Source: Tessaracoccus sp. SD287
GTDB taxonomy: Bacteria > Actinomycetota > Actinomycetes > Propionibacteriales > Propionibacteriaceae
Assembly (NCBI RefSeq): GCF_017355265.1
Contig: NZ_JADIJQ010000005.1
Span: forward strand, 1 to 64,000
Length of the DNA stretch: 64,000 nucleotides
Direction: 5' to 3'
Positions 11,621 through 19,333 of the stretch are shown one piece after another; the first letter of the stretch is position 1, and each line of letters begins with the position of its first letter. The position numbers and the translations under genes were made by a program. The notes below the pieces were generated by a model. The model did no database searches. It was given only the letters and a program-made list of their open reading frames with translations, and was not told where the DNA came from.

Positions 11621-11656
11621 CAGAAGGTGCCATGCCAACTGGCAGGGCACCTTCTG
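11621..11656. terminator. bidirectional stem-loop terminator between pepN and a minus-strand gene
   Basis: An 11-bp perfect stem (CAGAAGGTGCC at 11621-11631 with its complement at 11646-11656) encloses a loop that contains a second small inverted repeat (TGCCA/TGGCA). It lies 34 bases after the pepN stop and 36 bases before the stop of the convergent membrane-protein gene, the right place for a shared terminator. There is no long T-tract. Confidence 0.7.
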
Positions 11657-11692
11657 TGCGTCGTGCGGGTGGCGCGGGTGGCCGCCCGGTCG

Positions 11693-11965
11693 TCAGTTGT
11701 CGATGGCTGCGCGACGGGCCGGAGACTCGCCGGGGGCCAGCGCCGCCGCGTCCTGGGCGTGGCCGTCGGTCAGGGCGACTCCGTCGGCAGCGGCGCCGGC
11801 GCGTGCCTTGCGCATCAGGCGCGGGGTCCAGCCGATCACGGCCAGGACCGCCAGAACCGCCAGTGGGCCGAGCACGGTGAGCGTCAGGATGTGCAGGGTC
11901 GAGGCGGGTTCCGGTACCGGCCACCCAGGCAGGACCTCGAGCGGCAGTGCAAGCCAAGCGATCAT
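11693..11965 (-). CDS. small membrane protein, 90 aa
   Basis: Two hydrophobic stretches (MIAWLALPLEVLPG and ILTLTVLGPLAVLAVLAVIGW) are followed by a basic RLMRKAR and a polar, probably cytoplasmic tail. No family is recognised. I place the start at ATG 11965, not at an upstream codon, because TAGTGT on the minus strand (11973-11978) ends 7 bases before it, the leaderless geometry seen at many genes here. It is divergent from pyrB, leaving about 130 bases of shared upstream region. Confidence 0.65.
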   Translation of the reverse strand: MIAWLALPLEVLPGWPVPEPASTLHILTLTVLGPLAVLAVLAVIGWTPRLMRKARAGAAADGVALTDGHAQDAAALAPGESPARRAAIDN

Positions 11966-12096
11966 GGCCCACACACTAGCCGAAGCCGCTGGCCGGATGC
12001 CCATTTGGCGACGCCGGGGGCCACATCGTTGACGCGGGCACGGCGCATCGTGGCGCAGTGCTAGGTTCCTGAGCAGCCCACCGCAGGAGGTCCCCC

Positions 12097-13152
12097 GTGT
12101 CCACCCAGCAAACGCTGCCCATGTTCGGCGCCGGACGCCACCTGTTGAGCGTCGCCCAGTTCGACCGCGACCGGCTGGAACGTCTCTTCGAACTGGCTGA
12201 TGTGGTTGATCCCATCGCCGGACGCCAGAGCGTGTGCACCGTCCTGGACGGGGCGGTGCTCGGCAGCCTCTTCTTCGAACCCAGTACCCGCACCCGGTTG
12301 AGCTTCGAGTCGGCGTTCCTGCGCCTGGGTGGTGAGGTGACCACGACCACCGGTTTCACGTTCTCGTCCATGGCCAAGGGCGAGTCGATCGAGGACACCT
12401 CGCGGGTCATCTCGGGTTACTCCGACGTGCTGGTCGTGCGGCACCCCGACGAGGGGTCGGTGGCGCAGTTCGCGGCCGCCTCGACGGTGCCGGTGATGAA
12501 TGCCGGTGACGGTGCCGGGGAGCACCCGAGCCAGGCGCTGCTGGACTCCTACACGCTCACCCGTGAACTGGCCGGCCGCGGCCGGTCGCTGGACGGGGCC
12601 ACGATCGCGGTGATCGGCGACCTGAAGTACGGCCGCACCGTGCACTCGCTGATCAAGCTGCTGTCGGTCAACGACGGCATCACCTTCCGGCTGTTCAGTC
12701 CGCCCAGCCTCGAACTGCCCGATGCCATCGCCCACCATGCCCGCGCCCATGGCAACACCGTGGTGGAGTGCGATTCGGTGGTCGAGGCCCTGAACGGGTC
12801 GGATGTCGTCTATGCCACCCGCGTGCAGCGCGAGCGGATGACCGAGGAACTGCACGCGACGGTGCGCGGCAGCCTGCTGAACCGGGGACTGCTCGAGCAG
12901 GCCGGTGTTGACCAGGACATCATCATCATGCATCCGCTGCCCCGCGATGCCCGGCAGGACGCCTACGACCTGTCCGCCGACGTGGACGACCTGCCGGGGT
13001 TGGCGATCTTCAAGCAGACCGACAACGGGCTCAAGGTGCGGATGGCGATCTTCCTGACCGCCCTGGGTTGCTCGGCCGACAGCGTCCGCGCCACCCTCAA
13101 GCAGCGTCCGTGGCGCGCCGACATCGACTGGACGCCGGGAGCACCCGCATGA
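12097..13152 (+). CDS. pyrB: aspartate carbamoyltransferase
   Basis: Catalyses carbamoyl phosphate plus aspartate to carbamoyl aspartate, the committed step of pyrimidine synthesis. The carbamoyl-phosphate-binding motif FEPSTRTRLSFE lies at 60-71, with a second HPLPRDA motif near 279. KxxSIEDTS, AGDGAGEHPSQALLD and GDLKYGRTVHSL are all canonical. At 351 aa it is longer than the usual 310, mainly by N- and C-terminal extensions. The start is GTG at 12097 with a strong GCAGGAGG 6 bases upstream; TAGGTT at 12062-12067 is a likely -10, so the leader is short. No pyrR gene precedes it in this window. The stop overlaps the pyrC start. Confidence 0.95.
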   Translation: MSTQQTLPMFGAGRHLLSVAQFDRDRLERLFELADVVDPIAGRQSVCTVLDGAVLGSLFFEPSTRTRLSFESAFLRLGGEVTTTTGFTFSSMAKGESIEDTSRVISGYSDVLVVRHPDEGSVAQFAAASTVPVMNAGDGAGEHPSQALLDSYTLTRELAGRGRSLDGATIAVIGDLKYGRTVHSLIKLLSVNDGITFRLFSPPSLELPDAIAHHARAHGNTVVECDSVVEALNGSDVVYATRVQRERMTEELHATVRGSLLNRGLLEQAGVDQDIIIMHPLPRDARQDAYDLSADVDDLPGLAIFKQTDNGLKVRMAIFLTALGCSADSVRATLKQRPWRADIDWTPGAPA

Positions 13153-14423
13153 GCGCCTCCAGCTGGACGATCACTGGGGTGACCCTGCCGGACGGCACCC
13201 GCACCGACCTGCACCTGGCCGATGGTCGACTGGTCGACTCCCCTGCCGTCGGGGCGACGCGCGTCGACGCCGACGGCCTGGTGGCGCTGCCCGGTTTCGT
13301 CGACCTGCACACCCACCTGCGACAGCCCGGGCAGGAGGCCGCCGAGACGATCAGCACCGGCACGGCCGCCGCCGCCCGCGGAGGATTCACCGCCGTCTTC
13401 GCCATGGCGAACACCGATCCGGTGACCGACACCGGTGAGCGGGCCGAACACGTGCGTGCCCTGGCCACCGATGCGTCCGCCGAGGTCGTCCCCATCGGTG
13501 CTGTCACCCGCGGGCTGGCCGGCCAGGAACTGTCGTCGATCGCCGACCTGGCCGCGGCCGGGGTGACCGTCTTTTCCGACGACGGCCTGTCGGTGCCCAC
13601 GGCCGGGCTGGTCCGCGCCGCCATGGAGCAACTGAAGCCGTTCGACGGCGTCCTGGCCGAGCACTGCCAGGACGCGTCGTTGGCCGGGCCGTCGGCCTGC
13701 TGCCACGAGGGTCCGGTGTCGGCGGAACTGGGCTTGGACGGGTGGCCGACGATCGCCGAGTCGGTGATCATCGCCCGCGACGTGCAGATCGCCGGGTACC
13801 TCGGCACCCGGCTGCACGTCTGCCACGTGTCCACCGCCGAGGGCGTCGAGGTGCTGCGCTGGGCCAAGGCGCGCGGGGTGCGGGTGACCGCCGAGGTGAT
13901 GCCGCACCACCTGCTGCTGTCGGTGGACGAGCTGCGCTCCGGTGACACCACCTACAAGGTCAACCCTCCGCTGCGCAGCGCCGAGGACGTCGAGGCGGTG
14001 CGGGCCGCCCTGGCCGACGGCACCATTGACGTGGTGGCCACCGACCACGCCCCGCACCGTGCCCAGGACAAGGCGAAGCCGTTCCCTGAGGCCAAGCCGG
14101 GGATGATCGCCATCGAGCAGGCCCTGGCCACCGTGATCGAGACCCTGGTGAATCCGGGGCGTCTGGGCTGGGACCAGGTTGCCGACCGGATGAGCCACGC
14201 CCCGGCACGGATCGGGTCCCTGCCCCACCAGGGTCGTCCGCTGGCGGTCGGGGAACCGGCCAACGTGGTGCTGGTGGACCCGGCGCGTCGCGGCATCGTC
14301 GACCGGGAGCAGTCGTTGTCGTTGGGGCGCAACAACCCCTACCACGGCCGCGACCTGCCCGACCCGGTGGTCGCGACCTGGTGGCGGGGCCGCCGGACGT
14401 GGGCGGGGCCAACCGAGCGGTAG
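13149..14423 (+). CDS. pyrC: dihydroorotase
   Basis: Zinc amidohydrolase that cyclises carbamoyl aspartate to dihydroorotate, the step after PyrB. The metal motif DLHTHLRQPG has His54 and His56. The segments EHCQDASLAG, VCHVSTAEGV and ATDHAPH provide further ligands and the catalytic Asp. ATG 13149 overlaps the pyrB TGA (ATGA), so the pair is translationally coupled. The 424 aa length is typical for a type I enzyme. The gene is followed 9 bases later by a P-loop kinase gene with its own likely promoter. Confidence 0.95.
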   Translation: MSASSWTITGVTLPDGTRTDLHLADGRLVDSPAVGATRVDADGLVALPGFVDLHTHLRQPGQEAAETISTGTAAAARGGFTAVFAMANTDPVTDTGERAEHVRALATDASAEVVPIGAVTRGLAGQELSSIADLAAAGVTVFSDDGLSVPTAGLVRAAMEQLKPFDGVLAEHCQDASLAGPSACCHEGPVSAELGLDGWPTIAESVIIARDVQIAGYLGTRLHVCHVSTAEGVEVLRWAKARGVRVTAEVMPHHLLLSVDELRSGDTTYKVNPPLRSAEDVEAVRAALADGTIDVVATDHAPHRAQDKAKPFPEAKPGMIAIEQALATVIETLVNPGRLGWDQVADRMSHAPARIGSLPHQGRPLAVGEPANVVLVDPARRGIVDREQSLSLGRNNPYHGRDLPDPVVATWWRGRRTWAGPTER

Positions 14424-14432
14424 TGTGCACGG

Positions 14433-14999
14433 ATGCTTGACGCCGAGACGCCGCTGCCACAGCGCCCCCGCCGGGTACTGGTGGCTGGCGTCTCCGGCAC
14501 CGGCAAGACCACCCTGGCCGCTCGGATCGCCGACGTGCTGGGGATCGCCCACGTCGAGATCGACTCCCTGTACCACGGCCCGAACTGGACCCCGCGGCCG
14601 AGCTTCGTGGCCGACGTGCAGGTCTTCACCAGTGACCCGACCTGGGTGACCGAATGGCAGTACCGCCCGGTGCGCGAATTGCTGGTCGACCGGGCGGACC
14701 TGCTGGTGTGGCTCGACCTGCCCTACTGGCGCGTCACCGTGCCGCGCCTGGTGAGCCGGACCCTGCGGCGCCGTCTGCGCGGTGAGGTGCTGTGGAACGG
14801 CAATGTGGAACCCGCGTTGCGGACCATCTTCACCGACCCCGAACACATCCTGCGCTGGTCGTTCTCGACCAGGAACAAGTACGTCCAGCGCATTCCCCAG
14901 GTCGCCGCCAGCCATGACCACCTGGTCGTGGTGCGGCTGCGGACACCCCGCGAAGTGCAGCGTTGGCTCGCAGGACCGCTGCAGGAGTTGGCATGCTGA
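14433..14999 (+). CDS. P-loop AAA/adenylate-kinase-like protein, 188 aa
   Basis: A small nucleotide-binding protein with Walker A GVSGTGKT at 19-26 near the N-terminus. A hydrophobic strand ending in Asp (LLVWLDLPY) is a probable Walker B, followed by an Arg-rich lid (RLVSRTLRRRLRG). This arrangement matches the adenylate-kinase-like or FlaR/topology-modulation-type kinases of Actinobacteria; the phosphate acceptor is unknown. The start ATG is 6 bases after TAGTGT (14421-14426), which reuses the pyrC stop codon, so it may have a leaderless mRNA as well as pyrBC readthrough. The last 7 bases overlap the next gene. Confidence 0.75.
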   Translation: MLDAETPLPQRPRRVLVAGVSGTGKTTLAARIADVLGIAHVEIDSLYHGPNWTPRPSFVADVQVFTSDPTWVTEWQYRPVRELLVDRADLLVWLDLPYWRVTVPRLVSRTLRRRLRGEVLWNGNVEPALRTIFTDPEHILRWSFSTRNKYVQRIPQVAASHDHLVVVRLRTPREVQRWLAGPLQELAC

Positions 15000-15691
15000 A
15001 CGACATCTGGCAGGGCATCATCACACCCCAGCCGGTGCCCTCGCCCACCGTGGTGGGGCTGCTGGGGGCCGTGGCTCTGGCCATGGTGCTGCTCGGTTGG
15101 CCGCTGGTGCGGATGCTGGTCACCATCGTCCATGAGGCCGGGCACGCCGCCGTGGCGGCGTTGACCGGACGACAGTTGTCCGGCATCCGGCTGCATTCCG
15201 ACACCTCGGGGCTGACCGTGTCGCGAGGTCGACCGAAGGGCCCCGGCATGGTGGCAACCCTGCTGGCCGGCTACCTGGCGCCTGGCGTGACGGGCCTGGG
15301 GGCGGCACTGGCATTGGCCGCCGGGTACTCGGTGGGGCTGCTGTGGGCATGGGCGGTGCTGCTGGCGCTCATGCTGCTGTTCATCCGCAACTTCTACGGG
15401 CTGCTGGTGATGGTCGTCGTGCTGGCCGGCATCGCTGCCGCGTCCTGGTACCTGGAGCCGGTGCACCAGTCCTGGATCGCCTACCTGCTGACATGGCTGC
15501 TGCTGCTGTCGGCCCCGCGCCCGACGATTGAACTGGCCAGACGTCCCGCGCGGGACTCCGATGCCGGGCAGCTGGCGCGGTTGACCCGGACCCCTATGTC
15601 GCTGTGGCACCTGGTCTTCCTGGCCGCCACGCTGGCCTGCCTGGTGGGCGGGATGGCGGTGTTGACTCCGCGGGTGTTCGACCTGATCTGA
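14993..15691 (+). CDS. M50-like integral membrane metallopeptidase
   Basis: A polytopic membrane protein, about six hydrophobic segments in 232 aa, with the zinc motif HEAGH (47-51) inside the second segment (IVHEAGHAAVAAL), as in site-2 proteases of the M50 group. The second M50 motif (NxxPxxxLDG) is not obvious. It may therefore belong to the short M50B-like family of Actinobacteria, whose substrates are unknown. ATG 14993 has GCAGGAG upstream and overlaps the kinase gene, so the two are coupled. It is convergent with the sugar-kinase gene across a strong hairpin. Confidence 0.7.
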   Translation: MLNDIWQGIITPQPVPSPTVVGLLGAVALAMVLLGWPLVRMLVTIVHEAGHAAVAALTGRQLSGIRLHSDTSGLTVSRGRPKGPGMVATLLAGYLAPGVTGLGAALALAAGYSVGLLWAWAVLLALMLLFIRNFYGLLVMVVVLAGIAAASWYLEPVHQSWIAYLLTWLLLLSAPRPTIELARRPARDSDAGQLARLTRTPMSLWHLVFLAATLACLVGGMAVLTPRVFDLI

Positions 15692-15735
15692 CTGATCGTC
15701 ATGACCATCAACGCCCGCTCGTTCGTCGGCGTCCC

Positions 15736-15799
15736 CGCAGCCGCAGCACCCGCAGGCGCAGCCGCAGGCGCAGGCGCAGGCGCAGCCGCAGCCGCAGCA
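15736..15799. repeat. low-complexity CAGGCG/CAGCCG hexamer tract
   Basis: About ten tandem, slightly varying 6-base units (GCAGCC or GCAGGC) lie between the convergent M50-like and sugar-kinase genes. No frame through it continues into a convincing gene. The tract could change length by slippage. Confidence 0.75.
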
Positions 15800-15819
15800 A
15801 AGCTACAGTGACGGCACGA

Positions 15820-15860
15820 TCGTGGCCCGACCACCGACACTCTCGGTGAACGGGCCACGA
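15820..15860. terminator. nested perfect hairpin between convergent genes
   Basis: The outer stem is 10 bp (TCGTGGCCCG at 15820-15829 with its exact complement at 15851-15860). The inner stem is 6 bp (CACCGA/TCGGTG, 15832-15837 and 15843-15848) with a 5-base loop. Its position between two convergent stops (15691 and 15902) fits a bidirectional terminator. There is no clear T-tract. Confidence 0.65.
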
Positions 15861-15901
15861 CAGGGGTGGGGTCGCCATTGACCCCGATTCGTGCGGGAAC
15901 G

Positions 15902-16975
15902 TCAGCGCTTGACGCGGGCGTTGCCCTCCCAGATGCTCCAGACCTGCTCCTCGTCGGCGGGGGTGCCGTAGTCGGTGAGCGAGGTCGCGGCCAGGGCGCC
16001 GGTGGCCCAGCCGAACTGCATGCACTTCTCGGGGGCCCAGCCCTGGATGAGTCCGTACAGCAGGCCGCCGACGAATCCGTCGCCGCCGCCGACACGGTCG
16101 AGCACGCCGATCTCGCGGGGCTCGGCCACCGAGAACTCGCCGCCCGACCAGACCACCGCACCCCACAGGTGACGGTTGACGGTCTCGACCTCACGCAGGG
16201 TGTTCGCAATGACCGAAGCCTGCGGGTAGACCTCGGTGATCCGGCCAATCATGTCCTTGAAGCCGTCGATCTTGTTCGAGACCTGGTCGCCACCGGCCTC
16301 GGGGCCCTCGATGCCCAGCGCCAGCTGGAAGTCCTCCTCGTTGCCGATGAGGATGTCGGTGACCGAGGCGATCTCGTGGAAGGCGGCCCGCAGTTCGGTC
16401 TCGCGTCCCTTCCAGAACGAGGCACGGTGGTTGAGGTCGAAGGCGATCTTGGTGCCATTGGCCTTGGCGATGCGCGCCACCTCGAGGCAGAACTGGCTGG
16501 TCTCGGGCGACAGCGCCGCGATCAGCCCGGACAGGTGAACCACCTTGACGCCCTCGTCGACGAACAGCTTCTCGAGGTCGAAGTTCTTCACGTCCAGCGC
16601 CAGTCCGACCTCACCGGCGCGGTCATTCCAGACGCGGGGACCGCGAAGGCCGTAGCCCGAGTCGGCAATGTTGAACTGGTGGCGGTAGCCCCAGGCGCCG
16701 CCCTGCGGCAGGTCCGGACCCTCGTAGGCCATGCCACGGGCACGCAGGTTGGCCTTGATGAACGCCGAGATGGGGCTGCCCTCGACGAAGTTGGTCAGCA
16801 CCTTGACGGGCAGTCCCAGGTGGGAGGAGACCGAGGCGACATTCGACTCCGCCGAGGTCGCATGCATGAAGTAGCGGTCCGAGGTCTGGACCTGCTGGAA
16901 GTTCTCGGGGGTGATGCGGATACCCATTGAGGTGGCGATGACCATCGACCACTTGGCGTCGGCGCGCAGTTCCAT
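15902..16975 (-). CDS. PfkB-family sugar kinase, 2-keto-3-deoxygluconate kinase-like
   Basis: Ribokinase-fold enzyme of 357 aa. The catalytic anion-hole motif GGGDGFVGGLLYGL is near residues 296-308. The segment AFDLNHRASFWKGRE is typical of KdgK and distinguishes it from fructokinases or ribokinases. The likely reaction is ATP-dependent phosphorylation of 2-keto-3-deoxygluconate, feeding the lower Entner-Doudoroff branch. Divergence from gnd, another sugar-acid enzyme, supports this. The start ATG 16975 (MELRADAKWS) has AAGGAG 6 bases upstream; in-frame codons further upstream lack a ribosome site. The 41-bp array lies in its upstream region. Confidence 0.8.
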   Translation of the reverse strand: MELRADAKWSMVIATSMGIRITPENFQQVQTSDRYFMHATSAESNVASVSSHLGLPVKVLTNFVEGSPISAFIKANLRARGMAYEGPDLPQGGAWGYRHQFNIADSGYGLRGPRVWNDRAGEVGLALDVKNFDLEKLFVDEGVKVVHLSGLIAALSPETSQFCLEVARIAKANGTKIAFDLNHRASFWKGRETELRAAFHEIASVTDILIGNEEDFQLALGIEGPEAGGDQVSNKIDGFKDMIGRITEVYPQASVIANTLREVETVNRHLWGAVVWSGGEFSVAEPREIGVLDRVGGGDGFVGGLLYGLIQGWAPEKCMQFGWATGALAATSLTDYGTPADEEQVWSIWEGNARVKR

Positions 16976-17105
16976 ATTGTTCTCCTTGGTCCAGATGCTC
17001 ACGGTGCACAGGCTGAAGTCGTTGGCCCCAGTCTGGCATCGAGGATCACCGGCCGGCCCGTGCTTGCCGTCTGTTGCCACGGTCGCGGATCACCCCGGGG
17101 ACGCC

Positions 17106-17380
17106 GGACGGGCACATCGTTCACCAAGTGCCGGGTCAGGACGACCCAGACGGCACATCGTTCACCAAGTGCCCGGTCAGGACGACCCAGGCGGCACATC
17201 GTTCACCAAAGACCGGGTCAGGACGACCCAGACGGCACATCGTTCACCAAGTGCCGCGTGAGCACGACCCAGACGGCACATCGTTCACCAAAGCCGGGTC
17301 AGACAACCCCGGACGGGCACATCGTTCACCAAGTGCCGCGTCAGGACGACCCAGGCGGCACATCGTTCACCAAAGGCCGC
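17106..17380. repeat. tandem array: seven units at exactly 41-bp period
   Basis: The 15-base core CACATCGTTCACCAA occurs seven times without change, starting at 17113, 17154, 17195, 17236, 17277, 17318 and 17359, each exactly 41 bases apart. Between cores is a more variable segment that in several units forms a small hairpin (GGGTC-AGGAC-GACCC). The array fills the 517-base gap between the divergent kinase and gnd genes. A 41-base period is close to four helical turns, so all cores would face one side of the DNA. The period is not a multiple of three and no continuous coding frame makes sense. Function unknown. Confidence 0.95.
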
Positions 17381-17492
17381 AGGCTACGCGGGCAACAGGT
17401 GGCAAGCCCTGCCCCCTGGCGGGCGACTGCGGCAGGATGGGACTCGCATGGCCGCACGCGGCGACCGCTAACAGCATTTCGAGGAGTAATTG

Positions 17493-18959
17493 ATGAGCGA
17501 GCAGACCTCTGCAGCCGACCGGACCGGCTCGGCACAGATCGGCGTCATTGGGATGGCGGTGATGGGCTCGAACCTGGCCCGCAACTTCGCCAACCACGGC
17601 TACCGCACCGCGATCTACAACCGCACCTGGGCCAAGACCGAGACGGTCCTCGAGGAGCATGCCGAGGCCAACTTCATCGCGTCGGAGCAGCTCGAGGACT
17701 TCGTCAACTCGCTGGAGTCACCGCGTCGGATCATCATCATGGTCAAGGCAGGCAAGGGCACCGACGCCGTGATCGACCAACTGATCCCCCTGCTCGAGGC
17801 CGGTGACATCGTCGTCGACGGCGGCAACGCCTACTTCCAGGACACCCGCCGCCGCGAGGAGAAGCTGCGCGGCCACGACCTGCACTTCGTCGGCGCCGGC
17901 ATCTCCGGTGGCGAGACGGGTGCCCTTGAGGGACCCTCGATCATGCCTGGCGGTTCACCGCACAGCTACGAGTACGTCGGCAAGATGCTCGAGGACATCT
18001 CGGCCAAGGTCGACGGCGAGCCGTGCTGCACCTACATCGGCACCGATGGGGCCGGCCACTTCGTGAAGATGGTGCACAACGGCATCGAGTACGCCGACAT
18101 GCAGTTCATCGGTGAGGCCTACGAACTGCTCAAGGGTGCCGGCTTCAGCGCCGCCGAGTCGGCCGAGATCTTCAAGACCTGGAACACCGGCGACCTCGAC
18201 TCCTACCTGATCGAGATCACCGCCGAGGTGCTCGCCCAGGTCGACACCCGGACCGGCAAGCCGCTGGTCGACGTCATCACCGACGCTGCCGGCATGAAGG
18301 GCACCGGCACCTGGACCGTGCAGGAGGCCCTGAGCCTGGGCGTGCCCGCCGCCTCGATCGCCGAGTCGGTCTTCGCCCGCGCCGTCTCGTCGCACGCCGA
18401 CCTGCGCGCCGCCGGCCAGGCCGCCCTGCAGGGTCCCGACCGCACCCTGTCCGCCGAGGACCGCGACGCCTTCGTCGACGACATCCGGCAGGCGCTGTGG
18501 GCGTCCAAGGTCATCGCCTACGCCCAGGGCCTGCACGAGATCAAGGTTGCCGCCGAGGAGTACGGCTGGGACATTGACGTTGCCGCGGTGGCCCGCATCT
18601 GGCGTGCCGGCTGCATCATCCGCGCCAAGCTGCTCGACCGGATTGCCAACGAGTACGCCGCGCACAACCTGGTCACCCTGCTGGAGGCCCCCTCGATCAA
18701 GGCCGGGCTGGCCGACTCCCAGGACGCCTGGCGTCGGGTCGTGGTGCGCGCCACCCAGGCCGGCGTCCCGATTCCCGGGTTCGCCTCGGCACTGTCGTAC
18801 TACGACATGGTCCGCGCACCCCGCCTGAACGCCGCCCTCACCCAGGGGCTGCGCGACTTCTTCGGCTCGCACACCTACCGTCGCATCGACGCCGAGGGCA
18901 CCTTCCACACGCTGTGGTCGGGTGACCGCTCCGAGATCGAGGCCACCGACACGCACTGA
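17493..18959 (+). CDS. gnd: 6-phosphogluconate dehydrogenase (decarboxylating)
   Basis: Oxidises 6-phosphogluconate to ribulose 5-phosphate and CO2 in the pentose phosphate pathway. The N-terminal Rossmann motif is GVIGMAVMGSNLARN. GGNAYFQDTRRRE and GISGGETGALEG form the substrate site, and HFVKMVHNGIEYADMQ holds the catalytic Lys and Asn. The 488 aa length is that of the long, dimeric form. ATG 17493 follows GAGGAG by 6 bases. It is divergent from the KdgK-like kinase and downstream of the 41-bp array, which may affect its expression. The stop is followed after one base by the first GC-rich hairpin repeat. Confidence 0.96.
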   Translation: MSEQTSAADRTGSAQIGVIGMAVMGSNLARNFANHGYRTAIYNRTWAKTETVLEEHAEANFIASEQLEDFVNSLESPRRIIIMVKAGKGTDAVIDQLIPLLEAGDIVVDGGNAYFQDTRRREEKLRGHDLHFVGAGISGGETGALEGPSIMPGGSPHSYEYVGKMLEDISAKVDGEPCCTYIGTDGAGHFVKMVHNGIEYADMQFIGEAYELLKGAGFSAAESAEIFKTWNTGDLDSYLIEITAEVLAQVDTRTGKPLVDVITDAAGMKGTGTWTVQEALSLGVPAASIAESVFARAVSSHADLRAAGQAALQGPDRTLSAEDRDAFVDDIRQALWASKVIAYAQGLHEIKVAAEEYGWDIDVAAVARIWRAGCIIRAKLLDRIANEYAAHNLVTLLEAPSIKAGLADSQDAWRRVVVRATQAGVPIPGFASALSYYDMVRAPRLNAALTQGLRDFFGSHTYRRIDAEGTFHTLWSGDRSEIEATDTH

Positions 18960-18960
18960 A

Positions 18961-18993
18961 TTGTTTGCGGGGGATGACCCCCTGCTCCCCCAC
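18961..18993 (+). repeat. GC hairpin repeat, copy 1
   Basis: A roughly 33-base dispersed unit that begins one base after the gnd stop. The core pairs GCGGGGG with CCCCCTGC around an ATGAC loop; this copy differs from the others by two bases (TTTGC for TTCGC, CTCCCC for CACCCC). The 374-base gap 18960-19333 holds four copies, a terminator and the promoter of the next gene. Confidence 0.85.
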
Positions 18994-18999
18994 ACCGAG

Positions 19000-19032
19000 T
19001 TGTTCGCGGGGGATGACCCCCTGCACCCCCAC
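19000..19032 (+). repeat. GC hairpin repeat, copy 2
   Basis: Complete copy of the TTGTTCGCGGGGGATGACCC-type unit, starting 39 bases after copy 1. Confidence 0.85.
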
Positions 19033-19082
19033 GGGTCGTGTCCACGGGTCAAGTCCTGCTCCCGTGGCCACATCTGATCCAT

Positions 19083-19112
19083 GCCGCGGGGGATGACCCC
19101 CTGCACCCCCAC
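19083..19112 (+). repeat. GC hairpin repeat, copy 3 (5' shortened)
   Basis: Same hairpin core and CACCCCCAC tail, but the TTGTTC lead is replaced by unrelated bases. Confidence 0.8.
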
Positions 19113-19118
19113 ACTGGG

Positions 19119-19151
19119 TTGTTCGCGGGGGATGACCCCCTGCACCCCCAC
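19119..19151 (+). repeat. GC hairpin repeat, copy 4
   Basis: Complete copy, identical to copy 2 over the core, starting 36 bases after copy 3. Confidence 0.85.
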
Positions 19152-19193
19152 TCAGTGGTGACCCCGATCAGGCAATCGTGGCATTCACGCCAG

Positions 19194-19230
19194 AAGGTCC
19201 GGCCCAATCACTGCATTGGCCGGACCTTTT
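19194..19230 (+). terminator. Rho-independent terminator downstream of gnd
   Basis: AAGGTCCGGCC (from 19194) pairs perfectly with its complement ending at 19228, extended by AAT/ATT around a short loop with one bulged C, and followed by TTTT. This is a textbook intrinsic terminator, placed after the hairpin repeats and before the next promoter. Confidence 0.85.
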
Positions 19231-19296
19231 GGCGTCCGGGGCAGAACGTCGGCTCGCGCTTGCCACCGACCTGACGTGCTCGCCGCCCATGTCCCA

Positions 19297-19302
19297 TAGG
19301 CT
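19297..19302 (+). promoter_or_regulatory. -10 element of the alpha-glucosidase gene
   Basis: TAGGCT lies 31 bases before the GTG start. It matches the TANNNT -10 hexamers used elsewhere in the window. No confident -35 is seen. Confidence 0.5.
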
Positions 19303-19333
19303 GGACGGCGACCCCCAACAGTCAAGGAGCTTT

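Noticed and set aside
12963-14921. Long minus-strand open frame opposite pyrC
   Set aside because: Antisense frame of a GC-rich real gene; composition is His/Gly/Arg-rich with no family resemblance, whereas the plus strand encodes a complete dihydroorotase and kinase.
15736-15799. Repeat-rich peptide gene in the hexamer tract
   Set aside because: No start with a ribosome site and no frame that extends beyond the repeat into a sensible protein.
17106-17380. CRISPR array
   Set aside because: Units follow each other at a fixed 41-base period with variable but related intervening bases; there are no unique spacers of the usual length and no cas genes nearby.
17060-17806. Proteins with GTSFTK/TTQTAHRS repeats read through the array
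   Set aside because: A 41-base period shifts the frame in every unit, the frames run into gnd out of phase, and no ribosome site fits. They are by-products of the DNA repeat.
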